Source: an uncultured Faecalibacterium sp.
GTDB lineage: Bacteria > Bacillota > Clostridia > Oscillospirales > Ruminococcaceae
Reading direction: 5' to 3'
NCBI GenBank assembly: GCA_934501115.1
Contig: CAKSTO010000045.1
Span: 1-18,153, forward strand
DNA: 18,153 nucleotides
In this document: one piece after another, positions 1-9,742 of the stretch
Numbering within the stretch: position 1 is the stretch's first letter
Layout: each line of letters starts with the position of its first letter
Notes under the pieces: model-generated
The model's database searches: none
Told to the model about the DNA's origin: nothing
Seen by the model: only the letters and a program-made list of their open reading frames with translations
Made by a program: the position numbers and the translations under genes

Positions 1-42
1 CCTCGTTGTGTTTTTCGGAAAGTTTCTTTGAGTGCCGGAGTC

Positions 43-534
43 TCAACCATAGGCGAAGAGAGCAACGCCGTTGGTCTTGTAACGAATGGTATCACAGATA
101 AACAAAGAAAATCAATGACTTCTGTCGTATTTGACCATATATAAATCCATATCCCATACGGCTAACGCCCATTGGGGGAAAGACAATGCGGCAGTTTTCT
201 GAACGATTTTCTTCATATCGGACACAACAGGAGTATACCCAAGTTGGAATAAGAATTTTCCGTTTTTTCCGAACGGAAGGTTCAAATCGCTTTCCAGATA
301 GACAGAGGATACCAACTTGCGAAGTGCGGTACGGCAATCCTATAGATTTCCCCATGCTGCAGTGGGAGTTTGAAGAAACGCCTCGTCCACATTATAAAAG
401 GCCGCAATCGTGATGTGCGTGAAACTTTCCTCCGTATAGGATTTGAAGAGCCAGGAAGACCGATGGGGCATCTTTTCCAGACCGATTTCACAGAGATAAT
501 GCTGCTCCTCAGAGATGGGTTTCTTCTTTTTCAT
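43..534 (-). pseudogene. decayed gene of unknown family, two in-frame stops
   Basis: One minus-strand frame reads as plausible protein from an ATG at 534 down to a TGA at 43 (about 163 codons). It is interrupted by TAG at 340-342 and TGA at 112-114, and all three segments share the same frame. The first segment starts MKKKKPISEEQHYL and the last ends with DTIRYKTNGVALFAYG. Protein-like sequence (GRSPAEEHLPAVIQAKEC) continues in frame upstream of the ATG to about 590, next to a perfect hairpin, so the real 5' end may be lost. There is no clear Shine-Dalgarno. I do not recognise the family. Inference: a gene remnant, possibly of mobile origin, carrying two nonsense mutations; a chance open frame is the alternative. 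Confidence 0.4.
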
Positions 535-595
535 ACATTCTTTCGCTTGTATAACGGCAGGCAGATGTTCTTCGGCGGGGCTTCTTCCAAGGCAG

Positions 596-634
596 CACCA
601 AGACCCACACGATTGTGTCGTGTGGGTCTTGGTG
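596..634. terminator. long perfect hairpin downstream of the symporter gene
   Basis: A 17-bp perfect stem (596-612 with 618-634, CACCAAGACCCACACGA on the left) closes a 5-nt loop, 31 bp beyond the stop of the minus-strand symporter gene. Its position fits a transcription terminator. However, no T-run follows on the minus strand and only a weak one on the plus strand, so it is not a textbook intrinsic terminator. It could instead be an RNA-stabilising hairpin or the end of an inserted element. Confidence 0.5.
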
Positions 635-664
635 TCTTATGGGTCGAGAGAGCAGGAACTGTTC

Positions 665-2041
665 TCAATTATTCATTGCTGCACGAAGCTGTTCGTTTGC
701 TTCTTCAACTTTCAGATGAGACAGAATGAAGGTGATGATTGCATCCAGAGCGAACGGGATCACAAGATACATGATCTTCAGCATCGAGATGCAGGATTCG
801 GGCTGGACAGCCAGCGCACTATCGAAATGGCTTGCAGCCAGCAGCCAGCCGGTGATGGCGGTGCCAAGGCCGCCGCCAAGTTTTACGCCCAGAGAAGTGC
901 AGGAGTACATCGTTCCGTCCACACGCTTGTGCTTCGTCAGCCAAGTGTACTCGGAGCAGGCTGCGATCACGGCGTTCATGTCGCCCTGCCAAGGACCCTG
1001 ACCCAGAGCAGCGATGGCGGTAAAGAGCAGCATCAGGGGAACATTACCGCTGCCCATATAACCTGCCACAGCGACCAGTGCACGGGCAACGGTTGCCAGA
1101 GTATAGCTCATGACGTTCAGCTTGTACATTCCACTCCATTTGGCAACCAGCGTCGGGGTGAATACCAGAGCGATGATCAGAGGAATATTGACTGCCCAAG
1201 AGAACACGCCAAACAGATTCTGGTTGCCGAGAATGTAGGTTGCATAGTAGGTGCCCATGCTGATCATGGCACCGTAGATCTGCTGCAAAATGTAGGTGAC
1301 GCAAATCATCATATAATATTTGTTACCAGCAAGCAGCTTTGCAGCCTGAACCAGATTGTACTTTTCGTCCTGCTCGATTTCCTTTTTGTCGGTGGTATCC
1401 ACCAATTCGCCTTCCGGCAGTTCCTTCACGGAGAAAACGGAGAGGGTGTTGACAAGCAGACCGATGATGGCGTAGATGATTGCAACAGTGCGCCAACCGG
1501 CAGCACCACCGCCCAATGCCGTAACAGCACCCAGCGTGATGGACTGGATGAGCAGGCTGGTGGCAAAGGCGAACATGAAACGCCAAGAACCCATCTCGAC
1601 CTGTTCGGCACTGTTCTTCGTGACGAGAGCAGTCAGTGCAGAGTAAGCAATGTTGTTGGCAGTGTAGAATACAGCGTTCAGCAGAGTATATGCGATCAGG
1701 AACCATGCGTACTGTGCAAACTGACCGAGATTCGTGGGAATTGCAAAAATAGCCACCAGGGTGATGGCACAGCCGATATAGCCGTACAGCATCCACGGAC
1801 GAGCCTTGCCCATCTTAGAGTGCGTTTTGTCGATCAAAGAGCCAAAGAAGATATCCGTTACACCATCCAGCAGCTTGGAGACTGCGATCAGGGTGCCGAC
1901 GATGCCGGGGTTCAAACCAACCGTGTTGGTCAGATAGATCATTACAAAGGATGACAGGAATGCGTATACCACGTTGCCTGCAATATCACCCGAACCATAG
2001 CCAACTTTGTTGTACCATTTCAAATAGCGTTTTTCCGTCAT
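665..2041 (-). CDS. GPH-family (MFS) sugar:cation symporter
   Basis: A 458-residue polytopic membrane protein of the glycoside-pentoside-hexuronide:cation symporter family, expected to import a sugar or glycoside with Na+ or H+. It has about twelve hydrophobic segments. The N-terminal family signature is visible: KLLDGVTDIFFG near residues 56-67 (D60 and D63, cation-site type acidic residues), followed by the loop IDKTHSKMGKARPW near 70-83. The length matches the family. The start has a good ribosome site (GAGGAG, 9 nt upstream). It is transcribed divergently from an AraC regulator, which probably controls it. A TTGACA box lies at 2098-2103 on the minus strand, but I cannot find a convincing -10 at the right distance. 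The substrate cannot be read from sequence and no glycosidase lies in the window. Confidence 0.88.
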   Translation of the reverse strand: MTEKRYLKWYNKVGYGSGDIAGNVVYAFLSSFVMIYLTNTVGLNPGIVGTLIAVSKLLDGVTDIFFGSLIDKTHSKMGKARPWMLYGYIGCAITLVAIFAIPTNLGQFAQYAWFLIAYTLLNAVFYTANNIAYSALTALVTKNSAEQVEMGSWRFMFAFATSLLIQSITLGAVTALGGGAAGWRTVAIIYAIIGLLVNTLSVFSVKELPEGELVDTTDKKEIEQDEKYNLVQAAKLLAGNKYYMMICVTYILQQIYGAMISMGTYYATYILGNQNLFGVFSWAVNIPLIIALVFTPTLVAKWSGMYKLNVMSYTLATVARALVAVAGYMGSGNVPLMLLFTAIAALGQGPWQGDMNAVIAACSEYTWLTKHKRVDGTMYSCTSLGVKLGGGLGTAITGWLLAASHFDSALAVQPESCISMLKIMYLVIPFALDAIITFILSHLKVEEANEQLRAAMNN

Positions 2042-2109
2042 TTTCCGATTCTCCTCATTTGCTTCGATTTTACAAGGCTTACGCTTTTTCGGCAGGATGT
2101 CAAATTCTC

Positions 2110-2138
2110 TTGCGTTTTGTCTGAAAGTATTATAAAAT
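2110..2138 (+). promoter_or_regulatory. candidate promoter of the AraC-type regulator
   Basis: TTGCGT (2110-2115) and TAAAAT (2133-2138) are separated by 17 bp in the AT-rich divergent intergenic region. The position would give a leader of roughly 120 nt before the preferred ATG at 2263. This is a pattern match only. Confidence 0.4.
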
Positions 2139-2262
2139 TTATATTGAAAAAATCATATTGAAAAAATGGAACAAAGTATGCACAAAATCACACAGTTTGT
2201 GGAAATCAAACAGAACGCATTCCGATTCCGGCGAAGTCTTTAAGAAAGAAGATGGTATTGAG

Positions 2263-3165
2263 ATGTATTTCAACTCTGGCTACTTAAACAACTCTCGTCT
2301 TGATTTCAAGGATTACACAAAACCGTTGGTGGTAGGAAGCTGCGGCACCTACCGCCTGAAAAAGCGTCCCATGCTGCCGACATACTGGAAGAAGGGCCGC
2401 AGAGACTATCAGATCTTATATGTGGCATCGGGCAAGGCGCATTTCTGGTTTAATGGAATCGAGGAAATCGTTGACTCCGGCCACATGGTTCTTTACCAGC
2501 CCAAAGAGGTTCAAAAGTACGTTTACTATGTTGAAGATCACCCGGAGGTGTTCTGGATTCATTTTACTGGCTATGACGTTAAGAACATTCTGGAGTACCA
2601 TGGCATCTCTTTGAATCAGCACGTCTTTTACAGTGGAACCCTGCCGGAGTATAAGATGTCGTTCCGAAAAATTATTCGGGAACTTCAGCAATGCGAATAC
2701 GGGTATGAAGATTACATCGCTTCGTTGTTCAACAACATTCTGCTGCTTGTCAGCCGACAGCAGCAGAACGGCGAAAACTATACCGTGACGATCCCCGAAG
2801 AAATTGAGATGGCGGTTTCTTATTTTAACGAAAACTACAATACGAAGATCAGCGTGGCGCAGTATGCCGAATCGCTGCATATCAGCACGAACTGGTTCAT
2901 TCGTAATTTCAAACAGCACATGAAGATAAGTCCGGCGCAGTACCTTCTCTCCTTGCGGATGGTCAACGCACAGAGCTTGTTGGAAAATACCGATTACAGT
3001 GTCGGTGAAATCGCTGAGATCGTGGGGTACGATAACCAGCTTTATTTTAGCCGGGTGTTCAAAAAGGAGTATGGCATCAGTCCAGCGCAGTATAGGAAAA
3101 GAGCAGAAAACCAAAATGCGGCACCGATGGAATCTGATGTTGGAGAAATCACCTGTGAAAATTAA
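2263..3165 (+). CDS. AraC-family transcriptional regulator
   Basis: A DNA-binding regulator of about 300 residues. Residues 1-165 form an AraC-type cupin/ligand-sensing domain (DYQILYVASGKAHFWFNG near 48-65 begins the barrel). Residues about 181-280 form the double helix-turn-helix: ISVAQYAESLHISTNWFIRN, then the family signature IAEIVGYDNQLYFSRVFKKEYGISPAQYRKR. The frame is open from an ATG at 2158, but those 35 extra residues are unlike the family and have no ribosome site. I prefer the ATG at 2263, preceded by a purine-rich AAGAAAGAAG stretch, though the start stays uncertain. Divergence from the symporter gene suggests it activates that gene in response to the transported sugar (inference). 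It ends in a strong terminator. Confidence 0.87.
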   Translation: MYFNSGYLNNSRLDFKDYTKPLVVGSCGTYRLKKRPMLPTYWKKGRRDYQILYVASGKAHFWFNGIEEIVDSGHMVLYQPKEVQKYVYYVEDHPEVFWIHFTGYDVKNILEYHGISLNQHVFYSGTLPEYKMSFRKIIRELQQCEYGYEDYIASLFNNILLLVSRQQQNGENYTVTIPEEIEMAVSYFNENYNTKISVAQYAESLHISTNWFIRNFKQHMKISPAQYLLSLRMVNAQSLLENTDYSVGEIAEIVGYDNQLYFSRVFKKEYGISPAQYRKRAENQNAAPMESDVGEITCEN

Positions 3166-3237
3166 AGCGGGAGTTTTACGGTACGCAGTGCCAGCAAACC
3201 TGCTAACGAGTGTCAATAGCCTGAACAAAAAAACAGG

Positions 3238-3275
3238 ACACCGCACAGACTGAAAGGTCTGTGCGGTGTTTTTTT
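3238..3275. terminator. intrinsic terminator after the AraC regulator, potentially bidirectional
   Basis: Stem ACACCGCACAGAC (3238-3250) pairs with 3257-3269 around a TGAAAG loop and is followed by a seven-T run (3269-3275) on the plus strand. An A-run at 3227-3233 gives a T-rich tail on the minus strand too. It separates the regulator from the two-component operon. Confidence 0.9.
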
Positions 3276-3340
3276 GCTGCAATCCGACGCGAACGATATT
3301 CTTTTATGCGTAAATAATCCGTGCGTCCTCCCGGGAAGTG

Positions 3341-3349
3341 TGGTACAAT
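3341..3349 (+). promoter_or_regulatory. extended -10 promoter of the LytTR/kinase operon
   Basis: TGGTACAAT is an extended -10 element (TGn followed by TACAAT) 22 bp upstream of the response regulator ATG. No convincing -35 is visible. The predicted leader is very short, with the ribosome site AAGGGGG immediately downstream. Confidence 0.55.
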
Positions 3350-3371
3350 GTCCTTATAAGGGGGCATCATC

Positions 3372-4094
3372 ATGGATCTGCGAATGATGATTGTGGAAGA
3401 CCTCCGGCCGGACGCAGAACGGCTGGAGCGCCTTCTGAAAAAAGAATTTTCGGCAGAAACGGTTCTCTGCCGCCGTTTTGAGAGCGGAGATGATTTTCTC
3501 AGCTTTTTTACCGCCGGGTCTGCCGATGTCGTTTTTCTGGATATCTGCATGGAGGGTACCAACGGCATCGGCACAGCACAGCAGCTGCGCCAGAAAGACC
3601 CGCAGCTGCCCATCGTGTTCGTCACTTCCTCGCCGGAATACGTGTGGGACGCCTTTCCGGTACATCCATTCGATTATCTGCTCAAGCCATACAAGGAAGA
3701 AAAACTGCATCAGCTGGCCGCTGAGCTGCGGCGGGTGATCTGCAGGCAGGAACCCGAGCTGGATGTGCGCATCGCAAGGCAGACCGTTCAGCTGCCCCTG
3801 CGCAAGATCCATTATGCCCTGTCGCAGAACCACTTTGTGCGGGTCGTGACCGACGACGGCGAATGCCGTGCTGTGGAAAACTTTTCGCAGGTAGAGCAGA
3901 AACTGATGACGCAGAAAAATTTTCTCGTCTGCAACCGCGGCGTCATTCTGAACATGGATAAGGTACTGCGATTTGACGGAGACAGCATCGAGATGCTGGA
4001 CGGAGCACATCTTCCGGTGCGACAGAAGGACAAATCCAGCCTGTTTGCTCAGTTTACCCAATACCAGTTCCGCCACATGCGGCGGGAGATCTGA
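3372..4094 (+). CDS. LytTR-family response regulator
   Basis: A 240-residue response regulator of the AgrA/LytR/VirR type. The receiver domain spans residues 1-120, with the acidic pocket E9-D10, phospho-acceptor D57 in VVFLDICM, T85 (VFVTSS) and K105 (YLLKPYK). The LytTR DNA-binding domain is about residues 130-237 (IHYALSQNHFVRVV, then FLVCNRGVILNMDKV and LPVRQKDKSSL). The ATG follows a purine-rich AAGGGGG site. It is the first gene of a two-gene operon with the sensor kinase, separated by 23 bp. LytTR regulators usually bind paired direct repeats upstream of exported-factor or peptide genes. No obvious target or peptide gene lies next to it, so its regulon must be elsewhere or autogenous. 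Confidence 0.92.
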   Translation: MDLRMMIVEDLRPDAERLERLLKKEFSAETVLCRRFESGDDFLSFFTAGSADVVFLDICMEGTNGIGTAQQLRQKDPQLPIVFVTSSPEYVWDAFPVHPFDYLLKPYKEEKLHQLAAELRRVICRQEPELDVRIARQTVQLPLRKIHYALSQNHFVRVVTDDGECRAVENFSQVEQKLMTQKNFLVCNRGVILNMDKVLRFDGDSIEMLDGAHLPVRQKDKSSLFAQFTQYQFRHMRREI

Positions 4095-4117
4095 ATGCCC
4101 TGAAAGGAGACTGTCGC

Positions 4118-5434
4118 GTGGACACTGCTTTGTTTGGACGCTATTTCCTTGAGTTTGCGCTGCTGTACCCCGGTGTCTATCTCTGCCTTGCTCCCCTGAG
4201 GAATCACATAAAATCCCCCTTGCGGACGTACTGTCTGGCCTTCATCTGCACGACAGCCGTTGCGGTGGCCGGGGCTCTGCTGTGCTGTCTTCTGGGCTGC
4301 AGCAGCAATTTTTTCCTTCTGCCGATCATGATCATCACCTTCTGGCTGCTGCGGTGGAGGGTCGCTCCGGACGTATCCATTCTGCAGACTGTCTTTATTT
4401 TCTGTGTTGATGAAGTGATGCTTGCCGTGTGCACCCTGCTCGCGGTCATCCTGAATGCCCGCGCAGAGCTGGATAACTCCGACCCGGTCTTTCTGGTCTC
4501 CACCTCCGTCGTCTGCCTGACCCTCGCGCTCCTGCTTTGCACGATCTTTACCTTCACTGCTGTACGCTGGAGCGCCTGGCTGCTGAAGGAATACCACGGT
4601 GAGGCCTTCTGGGAGTCCGCATGGCCTCTGCCTGCGCTGTACGCGGTGTTTCTGGTGTTCTGTATGCCGCAGAACACCGCCATCATCCTGATGAAGCGTC
4701 TGCAGATCATCGCGGTGCTGGCGGTATCCATTTCCCTGCTGGGCGTCTTTCTGCTGCTGTACGAGATGTACCGCGTAGCCAGAGAGTTTTCTCACAGCGC
4801 CCAGCTGGATCGCGAAAACCAGCTGCTGGCCATGGAGTCCCGCCGTTATACGGAGCTGCGCACCTATATGGATCAAACCCGAAGCCTGCGTCATAACTTC
4901 CGCCAGCATCTGCACGTGATCGCCGGTCTGACTGAATCCGGGCAGCTGGACGAGCTGAAGCGTTATCTGAGCCAGTACGAGACTGAGCTGAGCGATAAGC
5001 GCCCCACCCTCTGTGCCAATGCAGCAGTTGACGCACTGGCCAGCCACTACGACCAGGAAGCCCGGCAGCAAAACGTGCCGGTGGAGTGGAATCTGGAGCT
5101 GCCCCGGGTGCTCGCCCTGCCGGAAGCAGATTTCTGCATGATCCTTGGCAACCTGCTGGAAAATGCGATCCATGCAAGCCGCAGGCTGCCGCCGGAGCAG
5201 CGTCAGGTAACGGTCAGAGCGCAGATGATCACCCCTGCCATGCTGGGCATTCAGGTGGAGAACCGCTACGACGGTGTGCTGAAGCAGCAGGACGGCATCC
5301 TTCACTCCACCAAGCATGACGGACAGGGCATCGGCCTCGTTTCCATTGAGACCGCTGTGCACAAGTATAATGGCAGCCTGACCGTGGAGACCGACAGCAA
5401 TATCTTCCGGGTCAACGCACTGCTCAACCTCTGA
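4118..5434 (+). CDS. GHKL-domain sensor histidine kinase (AgrC/HPK10-like)
   Basis: A 438-residue membrane kinase partnered with the preceding LytTR regulator. The GTG start at 4118 has AAAGGAGA 7 nt upstream; no better in-frame ATG lies near it. Residues 1-215 are strongly hydrophobic with about six membrane segments (sensor module). A coiled linker (220-255) leads to the dimerisation/phospho-acceptor motif SLRHNFRQHLHVI (H259), then the ATPase domain with N-box GNLLENAIHASRR (344-356) and G-box DGQGIGLVSIE (401-411). This layout is typical of kinases sensing extracellular peptides, such as AgrC. No agrB- or agrD-like gene is visible in the window, so the ligand is unknown. Confidence 0.9.
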   Translation: MDTALFGRYFLEFALLYPGVYLCLAPLRNHIKSPLRTYCLAFICTTAVAVAGALLCCLLGCSSNFFLLPIMIITFWLLRWRVAPDVSILQTVFIFCVDEVMLAVCTLLAVILNARAELDNSDPVFLVSTSVVCLTLALLLCTIFTFTAVRWSAWLLKEYHGEAFWESAWPLPALYAVFLVFCMPQNTAIILMKRLQIIAVLAVSISLLGVFLLLYEMYRVAREFSHSAQLDRENQLLAMESRRYTELRTYMDQTRSLRHNFRQHLHVIAGLTESGQLDELKRYLSQYETELSDKRPTLCANAAVDALASHYDQEARQQNVPVEWNLELPRVLALPEADFCMILGNLLENAIHASRRLPPEQRQVTVRAQMITPAMLGIQVENRYDGVLKQQDGILHSTKHDGQGIGLVSIETAVHKYNGSLTVETDSNIFRVNALLNL

Positions 5435-5443
5435 AAATGCAGC

Positions 5444-5488
5444 AAAAAAGCCATTGCACGATGATCGGTTCGTGCAATGGCTTTTTTT
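5444..5488. terminator. bidirectional terminator between convergent operons
   Basis: An 18-bp stem, AAAAAAGCCATTGCACGA (5444-5461) with 5470-5487, has an 8-nt loop. The A and T flanks are part of the stem, so it works in either direction. It ends the kinase operon on the plus strand. On the minus strand it overlaps the TAA of the carboxynorspermidine decarboxylase gene (5487-5489). Confidence 0.92.
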
Positions 5489-6700
5489 ACCGGCTGCAGC
5501 CCAGCCGCATTTTGAAATCGCTGTAGCCGAAGTGTACCAGCTCCCGGCAGGTGCCGTCTGCGTTCAGCACCCAGATGGGCGGCAGGGGCATACCGTTGAA
5601 AGTGTTGTTCTTGCAGGTGGTGTAGATGGCCATGTCGCCAAAGACGAGCCTTTTGCCCTCCGTGAGCGGGGCTTCAAAGCTGTAATCGCCGATCACATCT
5701 CCGGCAAGGCAGGTAGGCCCGCCCAGACGGATGGTGTGAGGCTTTTCCCCCGGTTCGCCCGCATCCAGCAGCGGCGGGCGGTAGGGCATCTCAATGACAT
5801 CCGGCGTGTGGCAGGCAGCCGACAGATCCAGAATGGCAAGGCTGGTCTCGCCGTTGCGCAGGGTATCCAGAACCGTTGTGACCAGATAGCCTGCATTGAG
5901 CGCCCATGCCTCGCCCGGCTCCAGATACACCTGTACGCCATACTTTTTTTGCGTCACAGTGATGCATTTTTCCAGCAGAGGCAGGTCATAATCCGGGCGC
6001 GTGATGTGATGCCCGCCGCCGAAATTGAGCCATTTCATGCGGGGCAGCAGGTCGCCAAACTTTTCTTCCACGGCTGCCAGTGTCCCCGCAAGCGCATCCG
6101 AATCCTGTTCACACAGGGTGTGGAAGTGCAGACCGTCCAACAGTGCGGGCAGCTCCGGGTGCTGCTGCACGGCGGCATCCCACTGGGCGCGGGTAGTGCC
6201 CAGACGACTGCCCGGGGCGCAGGGGTCATAGATCTCATGACCGTCCTGCGTGGAGTGCTGCGGGTTGATGCGCAGCCCCACGCTCTTTCCCGCTGCCTTT
6301 GCCTTTGCGCCGAACTTTGCCAGCTGGCTGGGCGAGTTGAACACGATGTGGTCTGCATACTTCAGCAGCTCGTCAAACTCGTCTGCCCGATAGGCCGCGC
6401 AGAACACATGGTTTTCTTTTTCCGGCAGCTCTTCCCTGCCAAGGCGGCTCTCGTACAGGCCGCTGGCTTCGGTGCCTGCCAGATAAGGTGCCAGCACCGG
6501 GTAAAGATCAAAGTTGGAAAACGCTTTCTGCGCCAGCAGGATGCGGCAGCCGGTGCGCTGCTGCACCCCCAGCAGGATCTCACCGTTGCGGCGCAGCTGT
6601 GCTTCATCCAGCAGATAGCAAGGGGTGGGCAATGCATTCAGTTCTGCTTCCGGCAGGTTTGCCAGCCCCGCGAAGGGCGGGCGGCTGTCGCGCACCCGCA

Positions 6701-6701
<1 letters not shown>
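5487..6701 (-). CDS. nspC: carboxynorspermidine/carboxyspermidine decarboxylase
   Basis: A 404-residue PLP enzyme of the alanine-racemase-fold (fold III) decarboxylase family that removes CO2 from carboxyspermidine or carboxynorspermidine to yield spermidine or norspermidine. Visible features are the PLP lysine K59 in ILLAQKAFSNFDLYP, H192/H194 in GLHFHTLCEQ, the glycine-rich phosphate loop NFGGGHHIT (226-234), EPGEAW (261-266), and the active-site cysteine region GGPTCLAGD (C331, D335). The ATG overlaps the stop of the upstream lys1 gene as TGATG, implying translational coupling. It is the last gene of the polyamine operon. GGPTCLAGD and the lys1 neighbour favour NspC over diaminopimelate decarboxylase. 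Its true substrate could also be carboxyaminopropylagmatine. Confidence 0.93.
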
Positions 6702-7960
<1,259 letters not shown>

Positions 7961-7996
7961 GTCGGTTACTCCTTTATCTGTAAATTCTCTGTATTC

Positions 7997-8872
7997 TTAT
8001 ACCTGAAATCCCGGCCAGCCCTTGTCCAGCGCGATAAGGGTCTCGCGCAGCACCTTGCAGGCGGTGGCGGTGGAAACGCCGGTGGTGTCCAGCGTGGGGG
8101 CCAGCTCGTTGAGGTCTGCGGCTACGATGTTGGCTTTTGTCACGGTGCGGATGGCATCCAGCAGCTGCAAAAAGCTCACGCCGCCGGCCTCCGGGGTACC
8201 GGTGCCCGGGAAGCAGGAGGGATCCAGACAGTCGAGGTCGATGGTCAGGTACACCGGCACCTTGCTCTCGCAGAGCTGCTCGGTCAGCTCGGCAAGGCCG
8301 TCGAAATCGAACTTGTGCATCTCGGTGTGCTGGGCGGCGAACTCAAACTCCGCGCGGTCACCGCTGCGGATGCAGAACTGGTGGATGTGTCCGTCGCCCA
8401 CCAGCTCGTGGCAGCGGCGCAGCACACAGGCGTGGCTGAGCTTTGCGCCCAGATAGTCGTCCCGCAGATCCGCATGGGCGTCAAAGTGGACGATGTGCAG
8501 ATCAGGATACTTTTTCACCGCAGCACGCACAGCGCCCAGCGTGACCAGATGCTCACCGCCCAGCAGCAGCGGGAACTTACCGTCGTGCAGGATCTCTTCT
8601 GCACGAGCCTCGATATCGGCCAGTGCACTTTCGCTGGAGCCGAAGCACAGCTCCAGATCACCGCTGTCAAACACGTCAAAGTCCGTCAGATCTGCGTTCT
8701 GGTAGGGGCTGTAAGTCTCCAGACCGTAGCTTTCGTGGCGGATGGCGGCCGGGCCGAACCGGGCACCCGGACGGTAGCTGGTGGTGGAATCATAGGGTGC
8801 ACCGTACAGCACGATGCTGGCGGCGCGGTAGCTGCTGTCGCAGCCGATAAAGGTCTCAACGTTGGGATGCAT
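7997..8872 (-). CDS. speB: agmatinase (ureohydrolase family)
   Basis: A 291-residue manganese ureohydrolase converting agmatine to putrescine and urea. All binuclear-metal ligands are present: H108 in LLLGGEH, D131/H133/D135 in HFDAHADL, and D212/D214 in TIDLDCLDPSCFPGTGTPE. The frame is open further upstream to 8983, but the ATG at 8872 is preferred. It has GGAGGA 6 nt upstream, overlaps the speE stop as TGATG, and gives the usual family length. Position directly after arginine decarboxylase and the aminopropyltransferase supports agmatinase over arginase or formimidoylglutamase. If the pathway runs through an agmatine-derived intermediate, this enzyme could instead hydrolyse aminopropylagmatine. 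Confidence 0.93.
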   Translation of the reverse strand: MHPNVETFIGCDSSYRAASIVLYGAPYDSTTSYRPGARFGPAAIRHESYGLETYSPYQNADLTDFDVFDSGDLELCFGSSESALADIEARAEEILHDGKFPLLLGGEHLVTLGAVRAAVKKYPDLHIVHFDAHADLRDDYLGAKLSHACVLRRCHELVGDGHIHQFCIRSGDRAEFEFAAQHTEMHKFDFDGLAELTEQLCESKVPVYLTIDLDCLDPSCFPGTGTPEAGGVSFLQLLDAIRTVTKANIVAADLNELAPTLDTTGVSTATACKVLRETLIALDKGWPGFQV

Positions 8873-9729
8873 CAGTGTTCCTCCACTTCCCGCAGCATCT
8901 CCTCCAGAAAAGCCGGCAGGTAGAATGCTCCGATATGCAGTTTTGTGGTGTAGTAACGGGTGCGCATATTCAGTGTTTTCCAAGAAGCAGCGTCCAGATC
9001 ATCGATCGGATGATACTTTTTGCTTGCAAAGCCAAACAGCCAGTAGCCCGCCGCAAAGGTCGGGATATGTGCCTGATACACCCGGCTGATGGGGAAGGTG
9101 CTGGCAATGCGCTTATGGCTGCGCTGCATGGCGCTGGCGTCCTCGGCGTAGAAGGGGCTGCCCTGCTGGTTGACCATGATGCCGTCCTCCTTCAGCGCGT
9201 TGAAACAGCATCCATAGAACTCGCGGGTGAACAGCCCCTCGGACGGGCCGAAGGGATCAGAGGAATCGACGATGATCAGATCGTACTCTTCTTCGCAGCG
9301 GCGGATGAACTTGAGGGCGTTCTCAAAGTAGATGTGCACCCGGCGGTCATCCATGCGGCAGGCATTGCCGGGCAGGTAGGCGCGGCAGGCTTCCACCACC
9401 TGCGGATCCATCTCCACAAGGTCGATGCGTTCCACCCGGTCATAGCGGGTCAGCTCCCGCACCACACCGCCGTCTCCGGCACCGATGACCAGAACGTCTT
9501 TCGCTTCCTTGTGCACTGCCATGGGCACGTGAACGATCATTTCATCGTAGATGAACTCATCGCGCTCGGTGAGCATTACGTTGCCGTCCAGCGTGAGCAC
9601 CCGGCCAAACTCCGGGGTCTCAAAAATGTCGATGCGCTGGTAGTCACTCTGCTTGGAATAGAGCTGTTTGTTCACCCGGATGCTGTGTTTCACATCCGGG
9701 GTGTGAAACTCGGAAAACCAAAATTCCAT
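8872..9729 (-). CDS. speE: polyamine aminopropyltransferase (spermidine synthase family)
   Basis: A 285-residue member of the spermidine synthase family. An N-terminal beta domain (1-60) precedes the Rossmann methyltransferase-like core: GAGDGGVVRE (83-92), LVEMDPQVV (104-112), and the active-site loop IVDSSDPFGPSEGLF with D155 and D158 (153-167). AAAGGAGGAG precedes the ATG closely. It lies 13 bp after speA and overlaps speB. Classical SpeE needs decarboxylated S-adenosylmethionine made by SpeD, but no speD lies in this operon. It may therefore draw on a distant speD, or it may use another donor or acceptor. Confidence 0.93.
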   Translation of the reverse strand: MEFWFSEFHTPDVKHSIRVNKQLYSKQSDYQRIDIFETPEFGRVLTLDGNVMLTERDEFIYDEMIVHVPMAVHKEAKDVLVIGAGDGGVVRELTRYDRVERIDLVEMDPQVVEACRAYLPGNACRMDDRRVHIYFENALKFIRRCEEEYDLIIVDSSDPFGPSEGLFTREFYGCCFNALKEDGIMVNQQGSPFYAEDASAMQRSHKRIASTFPISRVYQAHIPTFAAGYWLFGFASKKYHPIDDLDAASWKTLNMRTRYYTTKLHIGAFYLPAFLEEMLREVEEH

Positions 9730-9742
9730 ATTCGCTCCTCCT

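Noticed and set aside
515..1954. Long plus-strand ORF of 479 codons opposite the symporter gene
   Set aside because: It is antisense to an unmistakable membrane transporter, rich in H, Q and C without domain signals, and results from codon bias of the opposite strand.
2158..2262. N-terminal 35 residues of the AraC regulator from the ATG at 2158
   Set aside because: No Shine-Dalgarno and no similarity to the usual start of this regulator type; the ATG at 2263 is more likely, though not proven.
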